The position numbers and the translations under genes were made by a program. From Tamarix chinensis (lineage: Eukaryota > Streptophyta > Magnoliopsida > Caryophyllales > Tamaricaceae), in the NCBI GenBank assembly GCA_030549775.1, contig CM060174.1, positions 72,605,466 to 72,669,465 on the forward strand: a stretch of 64,000 nucleotides of DNA, written 5' to 3'. A model generated the notes under the pieces. That model saw only the letters and a program-made list of their open reading frames with translations, was not told the DNA's origin and searched no databases. Shown here one piece after another: positions 37,753 through 49,140 of this stretch. Position 1 is the stretch's first letter; each line of letters begins with the position of its first letter.

Positions 37753-39188
37753 TTAAGAACGAGGAGGAGGTGGGAAAAATTGCGTACCGGCCAAGAACGC
37801 ATTGATTGGGGCAGCGTACATGGCAGCAGCAGGATCCATAATCGTATTACTCCCACCACCAGCACCGGCAGACGGAGCGGTGGAAGCAGCGGCAGCGTGA
37901 TCGATGGTACTCATTAAGGCAGCGGTAGACGTAGGATTAGATGCCAACAGATTATGTTCTTGGATCGCATGATGGACATGACCGCCGCCTCCAGCAGCAC
38001 CACTAGCACCTGATCCGTAGCGATGATGGGCATGGTGATGCGGAGCAGCAGCAGCAGCAGAAGAAGAGGCAGGGCCTTGGTCGTACAGAATGCCCTTGAA
38101 CAGATGACCTCCGATGCTGACAGCAGTCTGATAAGCCAGTTGCTCGTCCGGATCTTCCATGGCACTAACTCGTACGCATCGGAATACCGCTGGCGAGTTC
38201 ACTTCCGCTGGGAAATGTGTTCCTACTTCCAACCCTAATTTTCATCACCACCAACAAATAATTTTCACATGATGTGTTTGTATAAATATATATATTATAT
38301 GTATAATAATCATAAGAAAAATTCAACAAAATACCTACTAAATAAAGTAGAAACGGCAGCTAGCTAGCTATAAAGCTACCTTATCAACCACGACGGCGAC
38401 AACAAAAATAAAAATCGAATATATATAATCATAAAATAATTAACAAAAAACACAAAAATCAAATAGCAGCCAAGGAACCAACATCAAATTCACAAAAAGA
38501 AAAATAAAATAAAAATTACATACTAGGTGTGGACGATCCCGATGGTTTTGATCTGGATTTACGGCCGGTAGATTTGTTTTGACCGAATAGATTCATGACG
38601 ATGTAGTATGGTTGGTCGTACGTCTCAAACTCTTTAACAGTAGCACTCGGAGAAACAGAAGAAACAATTGAGAGAAAACTGATGAAGAATTTGTGAGGCA
38701 AGGGTTTGAGAGGAAGAGGAAAGCTGGGAGGGAGGGGGGTGAAGGTAAAGCAACAAATAAAAAAAAAGCAGCGGTGGGGGATTAATAGCAAACTAATTGA
38801 GGATAAATGCTCCTATATTTGATAGAGAGGACGCTGGAGTAGTAGTACAGAGCGGTAAGTATATGGCAACCGAACGCAATTATCTACTTAAATAAGCTTT
38901 ATTATCGAATATTGTTTTAATTAATTATTTTCATTTTCATTTCGTTAATTATATAAATTACATGTATGTACTAATATTCGAATACGTATAAACTATTCGT
39001 TTAATTATCGGTTTGTTTTTAATATATTTCATAATTTGAAAAAGCTTATATTCAATTATAATATAATATATAATAAATAAATAAAAAACCTCGCTCACAG
39101 ATTCAATCAGTACTTTTAATTAGTCTCTCCATTTTTCGAAAAATTCAAAATCTCAAATCCAATTCTTAATTTTCCTAAGAATTGAAAC

Positions 39189-39229
<41 letters not shown>

Positions 39230-40059
39230 GGGAAAATATATAATGAAATGTAGGAAGCGGTATCTAGAAGCCGGCCGGTTACGTACGTACCTGCAGCAGC
39301 GGGAGGAGAAGTAGAATTGCGGAAATTAGTACTAGTATTTCCACGCCGAATATCTCTCTGTCTCTTCTGTAATCCTTGAGGATCAGTACCGCTAGTACCA
39401 CGACCGCCATCCCCTCTGTGCTGATCCAACCGTTGTTGCATCCCCGTAGGCGAAGAAGATGCAAGTAACTGCTGTCTTTCTCTCCTCTTAGCAGCAGGAA
39501 CCCAAGTGCTCTTAACATGAGTAGGACAATCAAACCCTCTACTTTTACAACAGGTCCTACACCTTAGATATGAACAATCCTTCTTAGCTTGATTCCCACA
39601 ATCCTGACAGTTTACACCTCCGATTCGTACCCCACCGCCGGATGACGATAACGAGGAGTCCCCTCCGCCGCCGTCTCCTCCTCCCCCTCCTCCTAGCTGC
39701 GGCTGCTGCATCGGATATAAATAGGGTATCTGGTGTTGGTTGTGGTGGTGATGGTGATGATGGACTTGTACGTATTGTTGCCATATCTCAAAACCCTTTT
39801 GGTAGATCTCTTCGTTTCTGTATAGTAATACTCCGCCTGATGATCCTGAAGGTGCGGCTCCGGATCCTCCCGCTGATCCTGAATTCCAAGGGTGCTGCTC
39901 GAGGTTGATGTTGTTGTTGTTGCCTCCTCGTAAATTTTCTCCTCCTCCTTCTCCTTCCTCTTGCTGCCGCTGGTGCTGCTGCTGTCTTGTTGCCGTAGCA
40001 CTGAGGGTAGCATTATTGCTGGTGTTATTATTTGATCCTAATGAGAAAAAATCAGCCAT
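37753..40059 (-). CDS. SRS: SHI-related sequence (SRS/STYLISH) family transcription factor, two exons
   Basis: Join of 40059-39291 and 38234-37753 (1251 nt, 416 residues). Family role (known): plant-specific nuclear activators that promote auxin biosynthesis genes and shape gynoecium, stamen and lateral root development. N-terminus MADFFSLG; the [16 protein letters not shown] block at 81-96 and poly-His at 100-106 are typical of the SRS5-like group (from memory). The RING-like zinc finger spans 151-181 ([12 protein letters not shown]...HV), followed by [14 protein letters not shown] at 183-196. Exon 2 carries the second family domain, AVFRCVRV...[16 protein letters not shown] (272-311, IGGH at 297-300), and ends [11 protein letters not shown]. 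The donor GTACGTAC after 39291 and the acceptor TTAG before 38234 join in frame as A-G-L-E-V-G, as expected for the family. At the position of the usual His in the finger there is Tyr (CSYLRC). Confidence 0.93.
38235..39290 (-). other. Intron of the SRS gene (1056 bp)
   Basis: The boundaries are GTACGTAC...AAATTAG. The intron holds a (CT)n run on the transcribed strand (plus 39189-39223), only about 70 bases from the donor. It also holds a segment (38519-38645) that reads as an exon-like open frame with its own GTATGT donor in the correct phase for exon 2 (see findings). The SRS family normally has one intron at this place. Confidence 0.85.
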
Positions 40060-40123
40060 ATTGTTATTATTATTATTATTGTCGTCCTCAATGGATCGAC
40101 GGTTGAATTATTATCCATATCAT
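40038..40123 (-). promoter_or_regulatory. Upstream ORFs in the SRS leader
   Basis: On the minus strand one ATG at 40123 opens a frame of 11 codons plus stop, ending at 40088. A second ATG at 40118 opens 26 codons and stops at 40038, inside the SRS coding region and out of frame with it. A minimal ATG-ATC-TAG also lies at 40280-40272. Whether all are in the mRNA depends on the start of transcription, which I cannot fix. If they are, they would lower translation of SRS. Confidence 0.6.
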
Positions 40124-41403
40124 CAACCCCACTATCTCTCTCCCTCCCCCCCTCCTCTCCCCGACTAGAACTAGCTAGCTGCTCCTATTATGGCACTACT
40201 ACTACTAGTACTACTACCAGTACACTACTCCTACTGCTACTGCTACTACTATCTCTCTCTGCTACAGGAATCTAGATCATGATCGTCGCTTTTTTTTTTC
40301 TTTTTTTTTTGCCTTTGAATTTCTTGAGTTTTGTGCTCTCTTTGTATTCTTGTTACCTAACCTAGCTACCTAGCTGCCTATTTTACTCTATAAATATATT
40401 GGTAACGCGTCGACGATGCTTAGTAATAGTTTGAGACAGCTACCTAGCTACGACTAATTATAAGAAGAGGAAGCTAAAAGGGACTACAGCAGCCAGCAGC
40501 AGTGAAGGGTGAGAGTGAGTGACAGAGTGAGCGAGTCATGGGATGATGGAGAAGATGTACGTACGTACTTGTAGGCTGAAATTTTAGGTTAAATTATTGC
40601 GCCTGCTGAGTTTAATTTGCTAGCTAGGGCAACAATGAAACTGCGCTACCTATGTAGCCTTCCTATATATCTAGCCGTTGCTAATGTTGTTGTTAGGAGT
40701 AATTAAGTTTAGTAATAAGAGAGCGACTATTCCTTCCCATCCCCCATCCTTTACTACTACTGCTGCTGCGACTACTTCCACTTCCACTACCAGTTACTAT
40801 TATTATGGGAATTGTTGGAATTTAAAGCAAAGCTCTGCAACGCCGCCAATGGACCCCCCCCCCTCCTCCATCAAAAAAAAAATCCTCTCTTTCTCTCTGA
40901 GCAGCGCCCCGGCCCCGGCCCCCGCTCTCTCTCTCTCTCTCTGTCTTTCCCTCTCCGCACAATTCCCAGAAACTAAAACCAGTAGTTGGTGGTGTAACAG
41001 CGATCGCTTACTTACTCATTAAGTTGTGGAAGAAGAAGAAACCGAGAAAAGAAAGTAGTAAATTATGCTGCCAGCTACTTACAGAAGGAGAACAAGAAAC
41101 CGGAAATTACTGGCTACCGCTGCCGCTGCCCGGGGGAAAAAAGAAAAAAGGAACGTAAATAAAATTATGACACGCGGAATAACAGCAAAAACAGCCAGCT
41201 GCCCTTACTACTTAGTTAACTATACTGCCGCTGCATCCCTCTCTCGCGCTCTCTCTCTCTCTCTCTGCGTGTCCGTCTTTTCTCTGCTGTGTTGTTGTTG
41301 TGTACTGTGTTTCTGATGAGATGAAACTAATGATGGATGGTTTTCTCTGCAGCCTGCACACAATCAACTCCCTCTCTTTTTCCTTCTTTTTCGGCAGTGC
41401 CAC

Positions 41404-41435
<32 letters not shown>

Positions 41436-42144
41436 CCCCTCTACTGATTGATACACTCGACTAGCAGTTCACCAACACCTCTCCTATCGAAGCACCCACG
41501 CTTTAGTTTTTACATCCTACGGTCCGATTTTCTGACACGTGTCCTTTCTCTCAGCTTTTGCTCATTCCTCCTTTCACCTTTAAAAACCTCAAAAAATCTG
41601 AGGCGACTCTGGTTTATGAAGAACCACCAATTACATAGTCGCATCACACGGAATTTATTACTACTTTATTTTCATCTACAGATATACGTATAATGAGTTG
41701 AATTTTCCTAAAAACTTCGTATTAACTTCTCTTTACTCTTCCCTCACGCGGCGCCACAGCACTTTTTCATCGGAGACGACAATTTTATCCGTCGGTTTCA
41801 AACTTCGTCAGGAAATTCTCATGCGGCTTCGGGTGATAATTTCGGGTTTCCAGTTTTGGATTCTAATTTCGAGTATATTTTTGCTCCATGCTACCGAGAC
41901 TGACCGAGGAAGTTGAAGTTCCTAGAAAATTAGTTACTCAAAAGTATGCAATTGAAGATATTATGTACATGCGTTTGGTTTACCGAAACAAATGGAATAA
42001 AAAAATTGTTATAATTTACTTTCGTTTTTTTTTTCCTCATACGACACACAAAATAAATAGGGAGAGTAAGTATACTTTACTTAGAGGTAACTCATTAAGT
42101 AGTTTCTTCCAAAAAATTATAGACGAGGAGTTAAAAGAAAATTA
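40124..42144 (-). promoter_or_regulatory. SRS upstream region with GA/CT tracts
   Basis: A candidate TATA-like stretch (TATATTTATAG on minus) lies at about 40389-40399, which would give a leader of about 300 bases. Repeated CT runs on plus (about 40925-40941, 41248-41265, 41407-41433) are GAGA tracts on minus, the type bound by BASIC PENTACYSTEINE factors. CGCCGCC at 40841-40847 is one base away from the GCC box (AGCCGCC) reported in SHI/STY promoters. Small open frames here lack any similarity that I recognise. The region ends where the Copia element begins. Confidence 0.45.
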
Positions 42145-42947
42145 TGTTACACGTAATTTATGTAGTTATAATCAAAATTAATGTACATATATAATTCTTG
42201 CATAATTCATACAAAATATGTAAAATCCGAATACACATTATAGACATTCAATATGCGAAATTTAACTATATATATAATACTTATTACGGATCTTTAGAAA
42301 TGTAACTACAGTTATCAACGGATTAACTATACCAAATTTACAATTTGTAATTTTTAGAGTTGTATTTTACGGTTTCACTCCCTTTTTTCTCAAATTCAAT
42401 ATGCGAGAAAATGAACCTTTCTTTACCTTTTTTTCTTCTTCTTAGATTTCACATAAAAATCTTATGAACAATGGAAGAAGAAAAGATCTCCCTATTTCTC
42501 TCTTGTTGTGTGCGACTATGAATTTTAAACTTTTATTTTCCGAAGAAGAAACAGCAAAAGCACAACCCATGTAGTGCTTTCTATTTCTTAGGTGTGTAAG
42601 TACAGGAGAGTTGGTTATTATAACCAATTTTACCTTTTTCCTTCTTCATTTCAAAATCAAAAAATTAAGATAATTAATTAAAAAATAATTAAACTATCTT
42701 CTTTATTTTTTCATCACATGACACACACATGCTTGTATCCATAATTGCTTAATTCTAATTCTACTATCAAGAATTAGATAGAGAGATATAAGTTTAGGCT
42801 TAATTGATAGCATATCGCCATGCAATATAAACTTTATGGCCAAACTTTATATCTAATTTAACATGGACTACACCAAGAATTAATATACACACATAAGATA
42901 TAAAATAATTTATTTATAAAATAATAAAAATAATTTTATAAAATAAA
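42145..42947 (-). repeat. Copia 3' LTR (slightly truncated)
   Basis: It is homologous to 47558-47864 plus 53083-53600. Homology ends at the AATAATTTTATAAAA block, about 15-20 bases short of the LTR start seen in the other copy. The junction is with C2. It contains the intact, uninterrupted version of the site where B2 inserted in the other LTR (CTTTACCTTTTTTTCTTC). Confidence 0.8.
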
Positions 42948-44715
42948 TTAGGTCCACATAACAACAATTAAATCACTTCCATCAACACAATAAATTTTCA
43001 TTATTATATCAATTCTAAGTGGCATTAAACCCGGGCAATTTCGAATGGCATTAAAGTCGATCTAATCCAAGTGGCATTAAAGTCAGACCAATCTAGGTGG
43101 CATTATAGCCCGATCAATTTTAAGTGGCATTAAAGACTAATAATTCAAGTGGCATTAGAGCCGAATAATTTTGTGACATAAAAATTTAGCAGAAGGTTTC
43201 ATACAATTTCAATCCATGTCTAACCAATGATACAGTTTTCTAAACCGATTATAATTATGACACATTAGAACATACTTTAAAATCAACAAACATTTCATAA
43301 TTAGCCGAACATGTTAACCACATAATTATGATCAACCCTTCACATACTCAAACACATACAATGTTCAAGAGGTATACTAACATATGTTCGCATTGAAGTT
43401 ATAAACTCATATATACATAGAATTACCACACAAAAGTATAATATATGCTTGACATACTTAATTAATATTAAAACATACTCATCACCTTCCACTTCAAGAA
43501 AACATACATCCCAGATTCTGCCATAAGAAAATGTAAGTAATGACTTATCTAAATTTGAAGCTAGCTAAACAAATTGAGAAAAAAGGAGAGATATCAAGAG
43601 CTTGACAATCTACGATAATGTTTTTCTAGATCGCCGATAGAAATCATAAGAGTAGGTTAGAAACTACCTTACCAATCGACAATTCAAGTATTACAATGTA
43701 ATCAACAAAGATAGAGACAGGCGGTCTTTCTTGGAAAACGTATATGAAACCTAAGACTTGTGAGTGTAGCTCTATTAAGATTTAAAATTAAATATTAATC
43801 AAATCAGGTTCAACACATATCACTTACGGCATTTCAAATTAATTTGGAAAACCAGGGAAAGGAAAATAGAGTATAAGTTAATTTTATTGAAAATAACTTA
43901 CAAATTAGGTTTTACATCCAAAGAGATAAATTGATCATTTCTAGATAACCAATGAAGCCCGATAACATTAAAAAAATACAATTCAAATGTTTTAAAGCAC
44001 AGCTAGTAATCTACTAAGTAAAAGAAGCATAAGCAAATCATTTTTATATAACTATCTTTGAAAATTAGGGTTTCTAAGCCCAAATTACAAATCAACTAAT
44101 TAACTTTGATTAATTCAAATTGATAGTTTTAAAACATAATTACACTAATTTTATATAAATTTAGATAATCAATTTCAACAAAATAATCTTATAAGTAGCC
44201 CATTTAAGATAATTGTTTCCCAAAAATTAGAGTTTTAAAACCCAAGACGCAAACTCAAACAATTCAAATTGATTAATCCCAAATGAAGGTGTTAGAATGC
44301 AACTAAGGTCATTTCAACTATTTCTATAAATTTAATTTTAGAAAAAAAACTATACAAATGATCAATTTCATAATTTCATTTAAAATCTAGGGTTTTAGGC
44401 CCAAAAATATATTTCAATTAACTTTTTATAATTTTTTTAAAATTGAATGCTTAGAAATGAAATAGACATATTTAATAACATATTATATAATCAATTGATC
44501 ATAATAATAAAATAAATATCCTATTTAACACAATTAGGGTTTTTGAGTCTGAGATGCTAATCCGATCAATTCTCGTTAAAATATTTAAATTGACAATTTG
44601 GATTTGTAATTAAATGTGTTCTAAGGTAAATTATTTAATCAATTGAATAAAATAGCTTAATTATACAATCCAATTCATATCTAAAAAAGTTTTGACCTAA
44701 AAATTCAATTATATA
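42948..44715 (-). repeat. C2: fragment of a C-type LTR inside the Copia element
   Basis: This is an inverted copy of about 28680-30475 in C1. Shared marks are the series of AGTGGCATTAAAG(T/C)CG blocks (43010-43160, compare 30300-30410), a CAATCTACGATAATG-type block near 43610, and the many AAACCCTAATT-type units. It replaces the end of the Copia pol. It has no TG/CA ends or TSD, so it arrived by recombination or as an internal piece of a deleted insertion. Confidence 0.7.
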
Positions 44716-45330
44716 ATAGGCCCAAAAGCTTGCTTCGATTAATATATAGCTTTATTAAGCTTGCATATAAGATTATTGTTTTTATGAGAGGAGAACCCTT
44801 CAATTTATTTTATGTATAACTCCTCCCTAAGCTTGCTATTTAAAAATGTCATTTTCACATCCATTTGTTGCAGTTCAAAATAAAAAATGAGTTATAAATG
44901 CCATAACTATGGGTAGGGAATCCTTAGTGGATATAGGAGAGAAAGTCTCATTGTAATCCTCTCCCTCCCTTTAAGTGAAACCTTTAGCAACTATTCATTG
45001 TATCTATCAAATTTTCCTAATAAGTCCCCCTTGGTCTTCATGACCCACTTACAACTAATAGGCTTAGCTTTATCAGGTAACGGTATAAGGTTCCAAACTT
45101 CATTGACCTTCATGGAATTCATCTATTCCTTTATGTCATCATACCATAACTTAGATTTTAAACTATTCATTACTTGTGAAAAGGTTTTGGGATCATCAAT
45201 AGCACAAATGTTACAGTTAGACTCTTGTAGGTACACATAATAATCACTAGGTATAGTTGGCCTTCTTCCCCTAGTAGATCTTCTTAAAGTTGGCCCAACA
45301 TCCTTTAGAGGAATTTGATCAATAGTTGGT
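44716..45330 (-). pseudogene. Copia reverse transcriptase remnant
   Basis: Reading on minus, the linker LRRSTRGRRPTIPSDYYVY, then LWYDDIKE, VWNLIPLPDKAKPISCKWVMKTKGD, EDYNETFSP and DVKMTFLN are recognisable as the start of a Copia RT. Stops and at least one frame change separate the blocks. The region ends after ICKLNKAIY and SKQAF, so the catalytic YVDD and the RNase H are missing. Confidence 0.8.
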
Positions 45331-45657
45331 TATTCAAAAATTTTAAGAAGTTCTTGAATAACCCGATCTACCAGATTTATGTCAGCATCTTGTGGAGCCT
45401 CGTTGACTTATCGTTTAACTATGATTAGAACTAAAATTGCACTGGGAACAAAAGCCACTCTATTACATAAAGGCAAGTCTAGAAATAGGATTCCTGATAT
45501 GATCACCCCCACTGATTAAGTCATGTTCAAGAAATTTATCATTTCTTGACTCCACAAATCTAGTGTTATATAATGAACAATAAAATATATAACCCTCAGA
45601 ACTTTTAATATATCCAACAAAATTTCCATTTATGGTCCTTAGGTTTATCTTTCTTTA

Positions 45658-46035
45658 TTATGGATTACATATTCTCACTTCAAACAAATAGCCCCAAACT
45701 CTCATATATTTTAAGCTTGGCTTCCAACCCTTAAAAAGCCTAAATGGTGTCTTTGACACGGCTTTGGTTGGAACTCGGTTTAAAATATATATTACATTCT
45801 TAAGTGATTCATTCCACAAAGATATAGAAATATTAGAGTTGCTAAGCATACTTTGCACCATATCTAATAATGTCTTATTTCTTCTCTCAGTTATGTCATT
45901 TTGGTCTGGTGAACCAGACATAGTGTATTGAGCAACTATCACATTCTCTTGAAGAAACTGCATAAATGGACCAGGTGCTTATCCATACTTAATGTACCTA
46001 CCATAGTACTCTCCACATCTATCATACCTCAAGAT
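45658..46035 (-). pseudogene. Copia integrase core remnant
   Basis: On minus, DRCGEYYGRY (about 46020), then GPFMQFLQENVIVAQYTM and GSPDQNDITERRNKTLLDMV, ending with KTPFRLFKGWKPSLKYMRVWGY, typical of a Copia integrase. The open part is 45963-45658 (101 codons), and a stop lies before it. The zinc-binding N-terminus and protease are absent. Confidence 0.85.
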
Positions 46036-47542
46036 TTTGGTTTGCTTGTTTCATTATTTATCTACTTCTTGCTTTCCTTACTCTTGGTTGTCATCTTCAA
46101 AGTCTCCCTATGATCCATCAAAAGTATTTCCTCCTCTTGTACACATATGGTCATGAGTTAATTGAGTGACCATTTATCCCTTTGTGTGTGATAGGTGACT
46201 TTGAACGGTGTATATTTATTTGGGAGTGTATTTAAGATGAAATGAATAAGTAAAGCTTCATGCATGTCAACCTCTAGAGATATTAGTTGTGCTGCCAAAT
46301 CCCTCATCTTCATGATGTGCTCACATACACCTTTGATAGTAGTTAGATTCATAGATGAAAACTTTATTATCAATGTACTAGCTAAGGCCTCATCATATTG
46401 AATGAACTATTCATCTATGGCCCTTAGCAAGTCATTGACATCTTGATAGTGATTAACTGAACCTCTAATGGAAGAATACATTTTTGTCTTAATATACATG
46501 TAGCTAATGTGATTGGCTTTCACCCATCGCTCATGTGCAACCTTCTCCTCATTAGTGTTTTCCTTAATTATTATATGCTTTGAATACTCAATAGACCCAT
46601 CCATGTCACAACAACTAACTTTAATGAGAATACTCTCCTTCCAAACCTTAGAGTTGTCCCCTTTCAACTCGAGGACCTCAATGTTAAGATCAAACATCAA
46701 ATATAGTCTAGGACAATTTACTGCAAAATTCAAATATACATATATGCTTATAATCAATTTGAAGCTAAAAAAACACTTATATACATGCTCTACCAATGTA
46801 CATCATGTCAAAAATCAACTTGCATGAATCAACAGACATTAAAACTGCCTATAAGATAAGTATTTAATTCATATAAAATCATGCATCTCAATATTAAAAC
46901 TATCAAGTCATCCCATAACTCTCAATCCTTATGGGAAAATTGAGAATAATGACTCAACATTTTAATTCAATGTACGTTACATATGCTAATAAACGGTCTT
47001 GTGGGACTGCACTCATTATATATGCATAACACATTGTAAATAGTATCATGTAATCTAGATGTGATCAAGTAAACAAATAAATACACGATTGTCCATGATT
47101 AGAATTCTTGTGGTTAAGTCCTAATCATTTTAATCATGCTAATCACACATAAGACATGTTTTATTTAATAAAAATTCTCCAAACATGGTCTTAATATGCA
47201 TGGGAACAGTACCACAAGAGAAAGAATAGCAATCAAAATGAAAATAAAAAACATGGGGGCATCCATGTTTCTAAAACACGTCTGTGTTTTCTCTTAAATT
47301 CAAAGATTACCAAAAGCTAGATAAAAAACTTGACCTCTCAGTGTTATAAATCACGGTCCATGTTTTTTTATTAGACACCTAGGTCAAGATTAATAAATAA
47401 AACATAGTCCTTCCATGTTAAGAAACATGGGCCATTTTTTTTTATCTACAAAGAATAGTTTTGCAATTTTCCAAAACTCAACCATATAAACATACAAATT
47501 ATGATTCCACTAAATATAATCTGTCAAAACAGAGGTTATTAT
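45966..47542. other. Copia leader and untranslated sequence upstream of gag
   Basis: Apart from the gag remnant, the part 46800-47542 is AT-rich, without a reading frame. It would be the 5' leader between the primer-binding site and gag. Confidence 0.5.
46045..46697 (-). pseudogene. Copia gag remnant with an in-frame stop
   Basis: MFDLNIEVLELKGDN...VWKESI begins the usual gag start at about 46697. It runs through ERW...ANHISYMYIK and ends at a stop at 46407. The same frame continues as YDEALASTLIIKFSSM...HIMKMRDLAAQL...LLIHFILNTLP...YHTQRDKWSLN to 46158. A tail CVQEEEILLMDHRE follows the next stop. There is no zinc knuckle, and the sequence passes directly into integrase. Confidence 0.8.
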
Positions 47543-47555
47543 GCCTCTGATACCA
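47543..47555 (-). other. Copia primer-binding site
   Basis: TGGTATCAGAGGC on minus, two bases after the 5' LTR end. It matches the usual initiator-Met tRNA primer site of plant Copia elements (TGGTATCAGAGC). Confidence 0.85.
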
Positions 47556-47557
47556 AA

Positions 47558-47864
47558 TGTTATACATAATTTACAACATGAATTATAATCTAAAATAATA
47601 TACGTATAATTCATGCACAATTCATACAAAATGTGTGAAATCGTAACACATATTATAGGCATTCAATATGCAGAATTTAACTATATAATGCACATTACGG
47701 ATCTTTAGAAACAATTCTCCAACCATTGATGGAATTAACTGCATTAAATTCATGATTTGTAATTTCTAGAGTCATATTTTGTAGTTCCACTCACTCTTTC
47801 GTCAAATCCGATGGTGCATGCTTCTTATAAGGAATGGGAATAGGGACCTTTCTTTACCTTTCTT
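47558..47864 (-). repeat. Copia 5' LTR, distal part
   Basis: This is the LTR portion next to the primer-binding site, cut off at 47864 by the B2 insertion and continuing at 53083. Confidence 0.85.
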
Positions 47865-48543
47865 TGTAACACCCCCAAATTCACTAATGAAAAATTATGT
47901 TTAAATTGAAAGGTTTAGCAGAAGCATACGAATTAAAACCATGAACTTGGGGGTATTACCGCCACACTTAGTACCAGACCGGTTCACTCCTATCGTCCCG
48001 ATACCAAGTGCTAAGGCTAGATCAAGAACCTAATGAAACAAAAACCGCCAAAGCATAAGAGCATAGTCAATCATAAAATGTCCATGGGAAAACAAGGTGC
48101 CAACAGTAGTTAAAATATCGTTAGGATTACAAATTAAGAGTACGGTTTCAAAACAAGAAGCGTAGTACGAAATATCGCTAAATAAAACAGATCCCAAGGG
48201 ACCAATATCCGGATCGCCTACTCACTCAAACCAAGCCTTCCACCCCACAATTAGTAACCGATCAAACCTGCATAGGAGGTCTGCTCCCCACCATCGGTGG
48301 ATCATCATAGGACCCATTCAATCAAGGTAGTATCAGTACGGGTCCAATACTGAGTAAGGGCGCAGGTGCGCTAAGGCCAAGCATATAATTATACCACATA
48401 GCACACATAGCACAATCATATAGACAACATGCGATAACCCGCAAGATAAGGCCTGAGTACTTTTTGGTGATTTATTCTTTATCCTCGTTAATAATATGTC
48501 CATTTCACACATATTCTTTAATAATCCATGTAAGTGCGGGAAC

Positions 48544-49140
48544 CCCACTATTATAGCCGGTAGACCGCAAATCAACACTCAGGACAGAACGCCTCTGACC
48601 ACTATTATAGCCGGTGGACCGGAAACAACACCTAAGGCGGATCGCCTCTGGCCACTATTCTAACCGGTGGACCGGACTGGCCCCGACTTACATGGTGTTT
48701 CGCTGTAAGTGCTTAGTATTTTTCCATGGATTACTTCATTCATATTCATTCAAAGCATTCTTCATTAATCCATGTGAGCGCGGGATCCCCACTATTATAG
48801 CCGGTGGACCCGAAATAAACACACAGGGCAGAACGCCTCTGACCACTATTATAGCCGGTGGACCGGAATCAACACCCAAGGCAGAATGCCTCTGACCACT
48901 ATTCTAATCGGTGGACCGGACTGGCTCCGACTCACATGGTCTTTCACTATAAGTATTTAGTATTTTCCCATGGATTACTTATTCATTTGGGTCTATCGAG
49001 CCCGAATCCCCCACTATTATAGCCGGTGGACCGAAATAAACACTCAGGGCAGCACGCCTCTGACCACTATTATAGCCGGTGGACCGAAAATAAACACCCA
49101 GGGCAGAACGCCTCTGACCACTATTCTAACCGGTGGACCA
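48544..49140 (-). repeat. CCGG-core tandem array, 9 copies (B2)
   Basis: There are nine units of CCACTATTATAGCCGGTGGACC type in three groups of three, each group followed by a GGTCTTTCGCTTTA- or GGTGTTTCGCTGTA-type spacer. This is the same higher-order layout as in B1. Confidence 0.85.

Noticed and set aside
39175..39290. Continuation of the SRS exon 1 frame to 294 codons (SLSLSLS tail)
   Set aside because: The tail is the translated (CT)n microsatellite of the intron; the GT donor at 39290 gives the expected junction with exon 2.
41448..42181. Overlapping small plus-strand frames upstream of the SRS gene
   Set aside because: No similarity recognised, no splice or codon pattern, and the last one crosses into the Copia LTR.
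48614..48895. 93-codon plus-strand frame
   Set aside because: Translates the CCGG array of B2.
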